From Acinetobacter baretiae (GTDB lineage: Bacteria; Pseudomonadota; Gammaproteobacteria; Pseudomonadales; Moraxellaceae): a DNA stretch of 64,000 bases. The stretch spans positions 1-64,000 of the forward strand of contig NZ_VTDM01000013.1 of the NCBI RefSeq assembly GCF_015627105.1, written 5' to 3'. Numbering within the stretch: the first letter of the stretch is position 1; each line of letters starts with the position of its first letter. The translations under genes and the position numbers were made by a program. Shown piece by piece: positions 29,121 through 37,717 of the stretch. The notes beneath the pieces are model-generated. The model had not been told where the DNA came from. It searched no databases and worked only from the letters and a program-made list of their open reading frames with translations.

Positions 29121-29357
29121 ATGAAAATTTTAGTACGTAACTTGGAGCGATCAATTACAGAAGCTGAGCTTCGTGATTTATTTAGCCCATTTGGTGACGT
29201 TGAAACCTGTACAGTGGTATTAGATGAAGCCACAGGAAAATCAAAAGGTTTTGGTTTTGTTGAAATGCCACATGGTCGTGATGCTGTTAAAGCCATTAAA
29301 GGGCTCAATACGTTAAGAGTCAAAGGCATTGGTATACGTGTAAAATCAGCGGAATAA
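29121..29357 (+). CDS. Small RRM-type RNA-binding protein
   Basis: The 78-residue product is a single RNA recognition motif. RNP2 is ILVRNL at residues 3-8 and RNP1 is KGFGFVEM at 42-49, with the usual four-strand spacing. It has no glycine-rich tail. Single-RRM proteins occur in cyanobacteria and some proteobacteria and bind RNA, but targets here are unknown. The GTG at 29112 is in frame, yet ATG 29121 fits the RRM start and has GAG about 8 bases upstream. It stands 60 bases past the helicase stop on the same strand. Confidence 0.85.
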   Translation: MKILVRNLERSITEAELRDLFSPFGDVETCTVVLDEATGKSKGFGFVEMPHGRDAVKAIKGLNTLRVKGIGIRVKSAE

Positions 29358-29391
29358 TTTGAATTGATGATGGCGTATGTAAGGAGTCATG

Positions 29392-29898
29392 ATGTCTAGA
29401 GTAGCACGTTACCATGCAGATCGTACCAATCAAAAACTTTACTTTGCCCGGTTAAGTTGTGTACAAGCAGAATCGCTGTGTGACAATGTCCAACAATCTC
29501 AAGCGTGTAAAGAGAGCGTTGTTTTTCATTTACAAGGTGCTGTTTTGGCATTTTTGCAAGAATTGGTACGTTATTATCGATTACATGATATACAGCCAAC
29601 TTTACAGTCAATTGAACAAAAAATGGCTGAAAAAGGGCAAGTTTCTCCTGAAATATCTGTATTAAAGACACTTGCACGCGATGGTTTTTTGGCGGAACTA
29701 AATCATGCTTATCGGATGTGTCAATATAGCCCAGAACCTACACCACCACAGGCAGAGCAAGATACATCTTCGCATTTAATTATTAAAGTGACTCAAGGGC
29801 CACAATCATGGTTGCCTGATACCACGATTTTAAGAGATTGGTATCAACAATTAATGCAATTAATTAACGGCTTTAGAGACGAAATGGTGGAATTTTAA
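29392..29898 (+). CDS. DUF6586-like conserved protein
   Basis: The 168-residue product begins MSRVARYHADRTNQKLYFARL, which I recognise as the start of a gammaproteobacterial DUF6586-type family of unknown function. It is mostly helical, with a Cys-containing middle and a C-terminal helix ending RDEMVEF. Two ATGs are adjacent; AAGGAG at 29381-29386 is spaced for the second at 29392. It follows the RRM gene closely. No function can be read. Confidence 0.7.
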   Translation: MSRVARYHADRTNQKLYFARLSCVQAESLCDNVQQSQACKESVVFHLQGAVLAFLQELVRYYRLHDIQPTLQSIEQKMAEKGQVSPEISVLKTLARDGFLAELNHAYRMCQYSPEPTPPQAEQDTSSHLIIKVTQGPQSWLPDTTILRDWYQQLMQLINGFRDEMVEF

Positions 29899-30006
29899 TT
29901 ATAAAATAACGCAAATACACACTTGAAATTTTGCTTTTGCTCCCAAATATAGGTTAGTCTAAGGTTCGAGCAAGGCATCAGTGGTTATGGTGCACTAGGA
30001 GGTGGA

Positions 30007-30288
30007 ATGTCTATTCAACAGCAACTCAAAGAACTTTTTGGTAGTCAAGAGGCTGTGCTTGAGTTAGTACAACTTGAAAATGGAGAGCTTGCATTACGCA
30101 ATGCAGACTCAGAAAAAGCGCCACTGATGACGATTCAATTTAATGATGATGTTAAAGCCTTATTGGGTGACCAAGCAGGTATTGTGGCGCAAAATATGGT
30201 ACAAGCAGCACTGTTTAGTTTACTTGAAAAACAAATGAATCAAATTGATGCTGAAATTGTAGATGAACAGCCTCAACACTTCAGTTAA
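30007..30288 (+). CDS. Small conserved protein of unknown function
   Basis: The 93-residue product is acidic and soluble, with regular helices and a strand (MTIQFNDDV). It lacks signal peptide, membrane helix and recognised motif. AGGAGG precedes the ATG at close range. It ends three bases before a strong terminator, which marks it as a real last gene. Cotranscription with the DUF6586-like gene is possible across a 108-base gap. Confidence 0.6.
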   Translation: MSIQQQLKELFGSQEAVLELVQLENGELALRNADSEKAPLMTIQFNDDVKALLGDQAGIVAQNMVQAALFSLLEKQMNQIDAEIVDEQPQHFS

Positions 30289-30290
30289 CA

Positions 30291-30327
30291 CAATAAAAAA
30301 TGCGCATTGATTGCGCATTTTTTATTG
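30291..30327. terminator. Bidirectional terminator
   Basis: AAAAAATGCGCA and TGCGCATTTTTT form a long stem at 30295-30323 with a 5-base loop. It serves the plus-strand gene ending at 30288 and the minus-strand antiporter ending at 30344. Confidence 0.9.
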
Positions 30328-30343
30328 TTGATTTTTAGCAGGA

Positions 30344-32071
30344 TTAATGAACACTTTGATGAGCAGCTTGAATCTGTTTTAAAACGTGTTGACTCATATT
30401 CATTGCCATTTCTTCTTTTGCATAAAACACTTGACCTACGCCATCGGCTCGAATAATTTCAGCTTCTTCTTTGTTTTCTGCACAAAGTAATACTTCAATT
30501 TTAGGATTAAGCTGTTTTGAAATATCAACAATACGATGAATGTTTAACAGGTCCATTGGCGAAATAATCACGAGTCGAGCATGTTGAATATGTGCTTGAA
30601 TGAGTACACTAGGCTCAGTGGCTATACCACACACCGCAGCAATTTCTTTCTCTCGTAAATCCTCAACAAGCTCTCTATTTTCTTCGGCAATCACCACTTT
30701 AATATTTTTTTGAATTAAGCTTTGCGTAATACGGCGCCCCACTTCACCATAACCAATCATGACCACCTGATCACGTAAATAATTTTGGTCAACCTCATCA
30801 GGTAGCATCGCCAAAGGGTCACTACTACGTTCAAGTAAACGTGCTAAAGATGATCGATTACGAATCCATTGTTGTACAGGTTCTATGGCTGTGAACATGA
30901 ATGAGTTTAAGGTAATGGAAAAAAGAGCACCTGCTAAAATTAGATTCTGTGCTTCTATGGTCAATAAACCAAGAGAAATACCGAGTGCTGCTAAAATAAA
31001 GGAAAATTCCCCAATTTGTGCCAAACTTGCACCAACGGTAAGCGCAGTATTGAGTGGATAGCGGAAGAATAGAACCAAAGCCATTGCAGCGATGGTTTTA
31101 CCCACCACAATAATTGCCACCACTGCTAAAATATGCAAAGGTTTTTCAATTAAAATATGTGGATCAAATAACATGCCTACAGATATAAAGAATAAAATGG
31201 CAAAAATTTCACGAAGAGGTAAGGTTTCTTCTTCAGCACGATGACAAAAATCAGACTCTTTAACAACCATGCCCGCAAAAAATGCGCCAAGTGCCATAGA
31301 TACACCAAATATAGCATAAGCACCATAAGCAATAGAAACAGCACAAGCAACGACAGTTAAGGTAAATAATTCTCTAGAGCCTAATCTTGCAACAAATTGC
31401 ATAATCCGTGGAATTAAGCGTTTACCAATAATAAGCATAAAGGCAATAAAACCGCTGACTTTTAATAAGGTGATTAAAATGGTGAGCCAAATGGCTTGCT
31501 GTTGCCCATGAGTATCTATGCCTTTACCCCCGAGTAAAACAGCAATAGCAGGGAGTAAAACCAACACCATGACCATCATCAAATCTTCAACTAATAGCCA
31601 GCCTACCGCAATTTTACCATTCACTGAAGACAGTAGTCCTTTGTCTCCCAATGCTTTAAGTAAAACAACGGTACTTGCACACGATAAACACAGTCCAAAT
31701 ACTAAAGCGTTGCCAAAAGGCCAACCCCATAACATCGAAATACTAAGGCCAAGTAAGGTAGCAACAGTAATTTGTAAAATGGCACCAGGCAATGCAATTC
31801 GTCTGACCTCAAGTAAATCTTTTAATGAAAAATGCATACCCACACCAAACATTAAAAACATGACGCCAAGTTCAGCCAACTGGTTTGCAAGAGATAAATC
31901 TCCCACCATACCTGGTGTATTAGGGCTAATAATAACACCTGCGATCAGATAACCGACTAAGGGAGGGAGTCTTAGTCGTGCAGCAATATATCCAAAAAGA
32001 AGTGCGAGACCAAAGCCAATCGCTAATAATATAATTAGATCAACATCATGTGGCACAGGCGAATTCCCCAA
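30344..32071 (-). CDS. CPA2-family monovalent cation:proton antiporter (YbaL/KefB type)
   Basis: The 575-residue protein has about 11-12 membrane helices in its first 390 residues with the Na/H-exchanger pattern (GYLIAGVIISP, ELGVMFLMFGVGMHF). A cytosolic RCK/TrkA-N domain follows at about 420-560, starting VVMIGYGEVGRRI, a nucleotide-binding GxGxxG loop. That order is found in YbaL, RosB and KefB/KefC. It would exchange K+ or Na+ for protons under nucleotide control. Close resemblance in the first helices favours YbaL. The gene stands alone between two terminators. Confidence 0.85.
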   Translation of the reverse strand: MGNSPVPHDVDLIILLAIGFGLALLFGYIAARLRLPPLVGYLIAGVIISPNTPGMVGDLSLANQLAELGVMFLMFGVGMHFSLKDLLEVRRIALPGAILQITVATLLGLSISMLWGWPFGNALVFGLCLSCASTVVLLKALGDKGLLSSVNGKIAVGWLLVEDLMMVMVLVLLPAIAVLLGGKGIDTHGQQQAIWLTILITLLKVSGFIAFMLIIGKRLIPRIMQFVARLGSRELFTLTVVACAVSIAYGAYAIFGVSMALGAFFAGMVVKESDFCHRAEEETLPLREIFAILFFISVGMLFDPHILIEKPLHILAVVAIIVVGKTIAAMALVLFFRYPLNTALTVGASLAQIGEFSFILAALGISLGLLTIEAQNLILAGALFSITLNSFMFTAIEPVQQWIRNRSSLARLLERSSDPLAMLPDEVDQNYLRDQVVMIGYGEVGRRITQSLIQKNIKVVIAEENRELVEDLREKEIAAVCGIATEPSVLIQAHIQHARLVIISPMDLLNIHRIVDISKQLNPKIEVLLCAENKEEAEIIRADGVGQVFYAKEEMAMNMSQHVLKQIQAAHQSVH

Positions 32072-32120
32072 AAACTGACAAAATAAACGAATGAGATCAT
32101 GAATTGTAATATAAAAGGCA

Positions 32121-32151
32121 AAAAAAACGACTCCTAAAGGAGCCGTTTTTT
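32121..32151. terminator. Terminator of the rpmB-rpmG operon
   Basis: AAAAAAACGACTCCT at 32121-32135 pairs with AGGAGCCGTTTTTT at 32138-32151, a stem with one mismatch and a tight loop. On the minus strand it follows rpmG and precedes the antiporter gene. Confidence 0.85.
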
Positions 32152-32163
32152 AAAAAACTAAAA

Positions 32164-32319
32164 TTATTTGATTTTAGCTTCTTTGAAAATAACGTGTTGA
32201 CGGATTTTTGGATCAAATTTTTTGATTTCCATTTTTTCCGGCATAGTACGTTTGTTCTTCGTAGTCGTATAGAAATAACCTGTACCCGCAGAAGAAACTA
32301 GGCGAATTTTGTCACGCAT
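32164..32319 (-). CDS. rpmG: RpmG, ribosomal protein L33
   Basis: The 51-residue product starts [20 protein letters not shown] and ends KEAKIK. It has no CX2C pairs, so it is the zinc-free form. GGAG precedes the ATG at 32319. The gene begins 12 bases after rpmB ends on the same strand, the usual rpmB-rpmG order. Confidence 0.95.
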
Positions 32320-32331
32320 GGCAATGACTCC

Positions 32332-32568
32332 TTAGATCTTTTGGCCTTGAGCACGAAGATCTGCTACAACCTTTTCAATGCCCTTTTTGTCGATAATACG
32401 CATACCTTTAGTTGTCAAACGAAGGCGTACAAAACGCTTTTCGCTTTCTAACCAAAAACGGTGGTGATGCAGGTTCGGCTCGAACCGGCGTTTGGTTTTG
32501 TTGTTTGCGTGTGAGACGTTGTTACCAACGACTGGACGCTTGCCGGTAACTTGGCAAACCTTAGACAT
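32332..32568 (-). CDS. rpmB: RpmB, ribosomal protein L28
   Basis: The 78-residue product starts [20 protein letters not shown] and includes [13 protein letters not shown], both hallmarks of L28. The frame is open upstream to 32622, but the ATG at 32568 matches the family and has GGAG upstream. It forms an operon with rpmG, which ends at a terminator. Confidence 0.96.
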   Translation of the reverse strand: MSKVCQVTGKRPVVGNNVSHANNKTKRRFEPNLHHHRFWLESEKRFVRLRLTTKGMRIIDKKGIEKVVADLRAQGQKI

Positions 32569-33068
32569 GGTGGAACTCCATTGATTTAGCCAACAGCAAA
32601 TCTGTGGCCAGTCATAAAACAAACAGATTGAATTTATTCAAGGGGCGTTTTATACCAAAAATGCGATTAAAAGACAAGCATATTTGTATAAAATGGTATC
32701 TTCACTAGTGCAATAGCTCATGCCTTAACCATTTTCAAACAGTCAGTGACAAGAAAATCGAATCTAGGTATTTATGCTTATCTGTATGGGAGATATTGTG
32801 CATAAAAAATATACGAGAATCCATATTAAACCCTATGTGCGGCTATTTTAAATAAAAATAGGCAATAGGAGCAAGTATATTTTAAAGTTACTTCAAGATA
32901 TCTTTTTAAATAAAGCAGGGCTTTGATGTACTTTTGACTTTTGACTTTTGACTTTTGACTTTTGACTTTTGACGAAAGAAGATTATTTTTTAGAGTAAAT
33001 ATTCTAGATAAATGGAGTGAAGTTGTTCATAATAGATGATCTGTGTTTAATGTGTGATGGTTTGAGTT
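32569..33068. other. AT-rich spacer before the TetR gene, with a 7-bp tandem repeat
   Basis: About 500 bases without a gene. The only clear structure is the six-copy TTTTGAC run at 32932-32973. The rpmB promoter must lie near 32600-32700 on the minus strand, but I cannot fix it. Confidence 0.5.
32932..32973. repeat. Six perfect tandem copies of TTTTGAC
   Basis: Six exact 7-base units lie head to tail about 95 bases upstream of the TetR gene. Each unit holds TTGAC, which resembles a -35 box. Copy-number change by slippage could shift promoter strength, but no matching -10 was convincingly found. Confidence 0.9.
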
Positions 33069-33755
33069 GTGGTGAAGAAAAAAACATCGAAAACGAAGCA
33101 ACGTATTTTAGATACAAGTCTAATGCTCTTTAATGAACAAAGTGAACGAGCAGTGACAACGAACCATATTGCAGCTGCATTGCAAATGAGTCCGGGCAAT
33201 TTATATTACCACTATAATAATAAGCAAGAGATTATTAAAGCATTGACAGAGCAGTATCAACAACAAACATTGGCGATGCTGGCATTACCTATGGATCGTA
33301 CAGTAACTGCAAATGATAAAATTACCTATTTTAAAGCATTGAGTGAACATTTATGGGCGTACCGTTTTTTACATAGAGATGTTTATGATTTGGTCGAAAA
33401 GGATCAACATTTTAATCAAGAATATGCACAATTTGCAGCTCAGGTCATGCAAAGAGTACAGATTTTATATCAAGCATTTATTCATGCAGGATTAATGAAA
33501 ATGTCAGCCACAGAAATGGAGGCATTAATTATTAATATTTGGATTATTTTAACCAATTGGACAAATTTTTTGTTTATGTCGGGGCATTTAAATGGTAATA
33601 ACCATGCTCAAGACAAATGGTCATTATTTGCTTTGCGTCAATTGGTTTTATTGGAATCTCCTTATTTAATTGGTGAGAGTCGGCAGACCTATGAACGCCT
33701 ATTGGCATCTATGGAAAATGCCAATCTGTTTGCTGAGGTGACTCGATCCACATGA
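33069..33755 (+). CDS. TetR-family transcriptional regulator
   Basis: This protein of about 228 residues has a TetR helix-turn-helix at residues 10-60 (RILDTSLMLFN, then VTTNHIAAALQMSPGNLYYH). A helical ligand-binding part with several Trp residues follows. The start is one of two GTG codons at 33069 and 33072, with no strong ribosome site. purU lies downstream after 73 bases in the same direction. The target and ligand are unknown. Confidence 0.85.
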   Translation: MVKKKTSKTKQRILDTSLMLFNEQSERAVTTNHIAAALQMSPGNLYYHYNNKQEIIKALTEQYQQQTLAMLALPMDRTVTANDKITYFKALSEHLWAYRFLHRDVYDLVEKDQHFNQEYAQFAAQVMQRVQILYQAFIHAGLMKMSATEMEALIINIWIILTNWTNFLFMSGHLNGNNHAQDKWSLFALRQLVLLESPYLIGESRQTYERLLASMENANLFAEVTRST

Positions 33756-33828
33756 AAACACTATGCTTGCGAAAATCACATGCGTATAATCAGTGCAATT
33801 TTAAATTGCAGAAGTGATATATAACCCC

Positions 33829-34692
33829 ATGAATACGACCACTACAAATACAGCCCGTTTATTGATTACGTGTGAAGACAAGGCAGGTATTGTTCAGGCT
33901 GTATCTAGCTTTTTATATCACCAAGGGGCAAACATTACCGCATTAGATCAATATGCGACGGAAGCACAAGGCGGCCGCTACTTTATGCGTGTTGAGTTTG
34001 AGTTAGAGCATTTACAAACACGAAAAGAGAGTTTGGTTCAAACATTTGAAGTCAATGTTGCAGGTCGTTATCAAATGCAATGGCGTTTAGCGTCTGTAAG
34101 CGATCTTAAAAAAGTGGGTATTTTAGTTTCACGTGTAGATCATGCTTTACTAGAGTTATTATGGCGCCATGCGCGTGGCTTACTACCATGTGAAATAACA
34201 CATGTCGTTTCAAATCATGAAACATTAAAGGTTGCTGTAGAGCAGTTTGGTATTCCTTTTACAGTTGTGCCGGTTACTAAAGAAAATAAAGCAGAAGCTG
34301 AAGCAGAAATTCATCAAATTATGCAAGGGAATGATCTCTTGATATTGGCTCGTTATATGCAAATACTCAGTGCAGATTTTGTAGAAAAATGGCCAATGAA
34401 AGTTATTAATATCCATCATTCATTTTTACCTGCATTTGTAGGGGCTAACCCGTACAAACAAGCATATGAAAAAGGCGTGAAGCTCATAGGTGCAACAGCG
34501 CACTATGTTACGGCAGATTTAGATCAAGGCCCGATTATTGAGCAAGATGTTGAACGAGTGAGTCATGAATATAGTGTAGAACAACTGCGTGATTTGGGTC
34601 AGGATGTCGAGCGTAACGTCCTTGCACGCGCAGTGAAAAGTCATCTAGAAGATCGGATTATCGTAGATGGTCATAAAACAGTTGTATTTTAA
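33829..34692 (+). CDS. purU: PurU, formyltetrahydrofolate deformylase
   Basis: The 287-residue enzyme hydrolyses 10-formyl-THF to THF and formate, balancing one-carbon pools for purine and glycine metabolism. An N-terminal ACT domain (about 8-85) senses methionine and glycine. The formyl-transferase fold follows, with INIHHSFLPAFVGANPYKQA and an HYVTADLDQGPIIEQD catalytic region. The GTG at 33814 is in frame, but ATG 33829 fits the family start. A hairpin at 34714 ends the gene convergently with engB. Confidence 0.94.
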   Translation: MNTTTTNTARLLITCEDKAGIVQAVSSFLYHQGANITALDQYATEAQGGRYFMRVEFELEHLQTRKESLVQTFEVNVAGRYQMQWRLASVSDLKKVGILVSRVDHALLELLWRHARGLLPCEITHVVSNHETLKVAVEQFGIPFTVVPVTKENKAEAEAEIHQIMQGNDLLILARYMQILSADFVEKWPMKVINIHHSFLPAFVGANPYKQAYEKGVKLIGATAHYVTADLDQGPIIEQDVERVSHEYSVEQLRDLGQDVERNVLARAVKSHLEDRIIVDGHKTVVF

Positions 34693-34713
34693 GAGTTGTT
34701 TTTAATAAATAAA

Positions 34714-34755
34714 ATACCTACATCCATTTAATTATACAGGATGTAGGTATGTTTT
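34714..34755. terminator. Bidirectional terminator between purU and engB
   Basis: ATACCTACATCC at 34714-34725 and GGATGTAGGTAT at 34739-34750 are exact 12-base inverted copies. A T-run follows on the plus strand and an A-run lies before on the same strand, so it works both ways. Confidence 0.85.
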
Positions 34756-35534
34756 TATGTGTCTAAATCATGCTCTGATACTTCGGCGATCTCAGATACA
34801 TCAAGGTCTTGTATTGTTTGCTCTAGTGTAAAGTTTAAGCGTCCTGCCATCACAGAAGCCAGTTCTTCAAGTCCTTGTTTATTTAATGATGAGAAGAGTT
34901 GAATGGAAAAATCCAGTTTCATTTTCTTTAAATGATCTTTAACCTCTAGCAGGACTTTATTTGCAGGGCCACGATTGAGTTTATCTGCTTTGGTCAGCAA
35001 GATATGTACAAACAAGTGCCGTGAATATGCCCACTCTAGCATCATCAAGTCAAAGTGTTGCAAAGGGTGGCGTATGTCCATGAGTAATACTAAGCCTTGC
35101 AAGCTTTGACGTTCAATTAAATAGTGTTCTAACTCTTTTTGCCAAACTTTTTTCATTTCTTCAGGTACAGCAGCGTAGCCATATCCTGGCAAATCAACAA
35201 GGCGTTGATCAGGGTTACCTAGACTAAAAAAGTTCAGCATTTGTGTTCGGCCTGGCTTTTTAGAGGCACGAGCAAGCTGTCGTTGGTTGGTGAGAGCATT
35301 AATCGCACTCGATTTGCCTGCATTTGAACGACCCGCAAATGCAATTTCATACCCTGTATCTTCTACACATAAACTCAGTTTAGGTGCGCTCATTAAAAAA
35401 GTTGCTTTGCGGAGCCAATTCAAGCTTTGGGTTGCATATACGGTTAATGCAGGGTCAGCCTTTTTTTCGTAACTAATTTTTTGCTTAGGTGCAAGTTTCG
35501 CTTTAGTGTCTTTAGATTTGGCATAACGATGCAT
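34755..35534 (-). CDS. engB: EngB (YihA/YsxC), ribosome-biogenesis GTPase
   Basis: The 259-residue GTPase assists assembly of the large ribosomal subunit. The P-loop is GRSNAGKSSA near residue 69. DLPGYGYA is G3 and LLTKADKLNRG is G4. The C-terminal helix matches the family. The N-terminal 45 residues are Lys-rich and longer than in the shortest EngB proteins; an internal start cannot be ruled out. The start ATG at 35534 has no strong ribosome site. It is divergent from the amidotransferase gene. Confidence 0.92.
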   Translation of the reverse strand: MHRYAKSKDTKAKLAPKQKISYEKKADPALTVYATQSLNWLRKATFLMSAPKLSLCVEDTGYEIAFAGRSNAGKSSAINALTNQRQLARASKKPGRTQMLNFFSLGNPDQRLVDLPGYGYAAVPEEMKKVWQKELEHYLIERQSLQGLVLLMDIRHPLQHFDLMMLEWAYSRHLFVHILLTKADKLNRGPANKVLLEVKDHLKKMKLDFSIQLFSSLNKQGLEELASVMAGRLNFTLEQTIQDLDVSEIAEVSEHDLDT

Positions 35535-35736
35535 ACGTATTTCACAGCAAATAACAATTTAATCGCTAGTATAAACAAATAAACGATCTACTGCGAATAT
35601 GATTGGCGATAACCTTTAAATTATTCACGTAAGTGATTGCTATGATCATGTAATGATTTACAGCATGTTGTCTGAGTTGGCTTTATTTTTGCAAATAAAT
35701 TCTTAATGATTTATTTTTATTTATAAGAGAATAACA

Positions 35737-36453
35737 ATGAAGCAAAATTTGAGAGTGCATTGCTTTCAACATACAGCCTGCGATAATTTAAATAGCTGTC
35801 GTGAGTTATTGCTTGCACATCGTGCACACATTACCACCACAGAGTTTTTTGCTTTACCTGCAGAGATTGCCTTAGATATAGATGCCCTACCACACATTCA
35901 AGATGTTGATTTATTGATTGTCATGGGAGGGAAAATTCATGCCGATGATGAGGTTAATTGCCCATGGTTGAAAATAGAAAAGCGTTGGATTAGGCGATAT
36001 ATTGCGTTAAAAAAACCTGTGTTAGGTCTATGTGTTGGTGGTCAAATTATTGCTAGTGCCTTAGGTGCACCTATATTAACAAACAACAATGCGACAATGA
36101 GCTGGAGTAGGGTACATAGTGTTGCCAATTTACCAAAAGATTATTTTCAAATGCCTCAAGAGATGCATGTGATGTCGTTAAATCAAGAAATATCTGCTTT
36201 ACCTAAAGGTGCAATATCACTTGCTATCGGTGAAAATTTTCAAAATTCATGCTATCAAATTGGGCGAAATATTTTGGGGTTTCAATTTTCTTTGGAAATT
36301 ACACCAGATGGTTTAATAGAATTTTTAAATGAAACAGAAACCATATTGGATATAGATCAATCGATTATACAGCTCAAAAATGTGCCTCAAGATTATTTTT
36401 TGCATAGCCATCGTGTTTTGGAACAAGCCATAGAGTATGTGTTGCAGTCGTAA
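35737..36453 (+). CDS. Class I glutamine amidotransferase-like protein with Ser for catalytic His
   Basis: The 238-residue product has a GATase1 fold: IVMGG near residue 62 and the nucleophile elbow LGLCVGGQ with Cys99. The later catalytic block, usually QFHxE, reads FQFSLE: Ser185 replaces the histidine while Glu187 remains. That would likely abolish glutaminase activity, so the protein may bind a ligand or act by another mechanism. The family is clear, but the role is unknown. It stands just upstream of the S10 operon promoter and is not part of that operon. Confidence 0.75.
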   Translation: MKQNLRVHCFQHTACDNLNSCRELLLAHRAHITTTEFFALPAEIALDIDALPHIQDVDLLIVMGGKIHADDEVNCPWLKIEKRWIRRYIALKKPVLGLCVGGQIIASALGAPILTNNNATMSWSRVHSVANLPKDYFQMPQEMHVMSLNQEISALPKGAISLAIGENFQNSCYQIGRNILGFQFSLEITPDGLIEFLNETETILDIDQSIIQLKNVPQDYFLHSHRVLEQAIEYVLQS

Positions 36454-36494
36454 TGATTGGACGGCAAAAAACGCCCATCTAGGCTAAAAAAAAT

Positions 36495-36523
36495 TTGCTT
36501 AATCTATAAACAGTCGTTATAAT
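36495..36523 (+). promoter_or_regulatory. S10 operon promoter
   Basis: TTGCTT at 36495-36500 and TATAAT at 36518-36523 are separated by exactly 17 bases. Transcription would start near 36530 and leave a leader of about 170 bases before rpsJ. Nothing else in the spacer fits as well. Confidence 0.8.
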
Positions 36524-36529
36524 GAGCCA

Positions 36530-36698
36530 CCTTCAAATTAGAAGGGCAGTTTCTTCGTTTAAAAACAAAAGCAACTGTATCGTTACAGTCGTGGCATCGA
36601 TCACGACCTTAGTGATTTTCACTACCCTTGACACTTACCCTATAGGTGAGGTGCGTCATGGGTGATTCTTTACATATTTTGGCTTGGAGTTTACTGGT
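36530..36698 (+). promoter_or_regulatory. Structured leader of the S10 operon
   Basis: The leader holds a GTCGTG/CACGAC hairpin at 36588-36607 and a CACTTACC/GGTGAGGTG hairpin at 36632-36653. In gammaproteobacteria the S10 leader folds into hairpins that bind L4 and cut transcription and translation. Position and layout fit, but the exact L4 site cannot be confirmed by eye. The alternative ACTGT/ACAGT pairing at 36574-36589 would compete with the first hairpin. Confidence 0.6.
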
Positions 36699-37010
36699 AT
36701 GTCTAACCAGAGAATCCGTATCCGTCTTAAGTCTTTTGATCATCGTCTGATTGATCAATCTGCTCAAGAGATCGTAGAAACAGCAAAGCGTACTGGTGCA
36801 CAAGTGTGTGGTCCAATCCCGATGCCTACTCGCATCGAACGCTTCAACGTTCTGACTTCACCGCACGTGAATAAAGATGCGCGTGATCAATACGAAATCC
36901 GCACCTACAAGCGCTTGATTGACATCGTTCAACCAACAGACAAAACTGTTGATGCATTGATGAAATTAGATCTTGCAGCTGGTGTTGATGTTCAGATCGC
37001 ATTGGGATAA
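36699..37010 (+). CDS. rpsJ: RpsJ, ribosomal protein S10
   Basis: The 103-residue protein opens [19 protein letters not shown] and holds PMPTRIERF and [19 protein letters not shown], the S10 signatures. It is a small-subunit head protein that also joins the NusB antitermination complex. The frame is open to a TTG at 36684, but ATG 36699 matches every S10. It is the first gene of the S10 operon. Confidence 0.97.
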
Positions 37011-37067
37011 GGCTTGTCGGTTGATTAACTTAAGTTAATTAAGCCGTATTTTAAGAGGTTTACACAC

Positions 37068-37706
37068 ATGGCTATTGGTCTAGTCGGTCGTAAATGCGGT
37101 ATGACCCGTATTTTTACAGAAGCCGGTGTTTCTGTGCCTGTTACAGTGATTGAAGTTGATGCGAACCGCATCACTCAAATCAAAACACTTGAAACTGATG
37201 GTTATCAAGCTGTTCAAGTAACAACAGGCGAACGTCGTGAGTCACGCGTAACAAAGGCTCAAAAAGGTCATTTTGCAAAAGCTGGTGTTGCAGCTGGTCG
37301 TTTAGTAAAAGAATTCCGTGTAACGGAAGCTGAGCTAGAAGGTCGTGAAGTTGGCGGAACAATCGGTGTTGATTTGTTTGCAGTTGGTCAAGTAATTGAT
37401 GTCACTGGACAATCTAAAGGTAAAGGTTTTCAAGGTGGTGTGAAGCGTTGGAATTTCCGTACGCAAGATGCAACCCATGGTAACTCTTTGTCACATCGTG
37501 CTGTTGGTTCAACAGGTCAAAACCAAACACCTGGACGCGTATTTAAAGGCAAAAAAATGCCTGGTCACTTAGGTGATGCACGTGTAACAGTTCAAGGTCT
37601 TGAGGTTGTTTCAATTGACACAGAACGTTCGATTCTTGTTGTAAAAGGTGCAATTCCTGGCGCAACAGGTGGTGACGTGATTGTTTGTCCTACGATCAAG
37701 GCTTGA
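37068..37706 (+). CDS. rplC: RplC, ribosomal protein L3
   Basis: The 212-residue protein begins [16 protein letters not shown] and contains [18 protein letters not shown], where the modified glutamine of L3 lies in other bacteria. It helps start 50S assembly by binding 23S rRNA. AAGAGG lies ahead of the ATG. Eleven bases separate it from rplD. Confidence 0.97.
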   Translation: MAIGLVGRKCGMTRIFTEAGVSVPVTVIEVDANRITQIKTLETDGYQAVQVTTGERRESRVTKAQKGHFAKAGVAAGRLVKEFRVTEAELEGREVGGTIGVDLFAVGQVIDVTGQSKGKGFQGGVKRWNFRTQDATHGNSLSHRAVGSTGQNQTPGRVFKGKKMPGHLGDARVTVQGLEVVSIDTERSILVVKGAIPGATGGDVIVCPTIKA

Positions 37707-37717
37707 GGGGAAATAAC

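Noticed and set aside
31518..31952. 144-residue open frame on the plus strand
   Set aside because: It is antisense to the well-supported antiporter gene, and its protein is low-complexity Ser/Thr/Pro/Lys with no motif.
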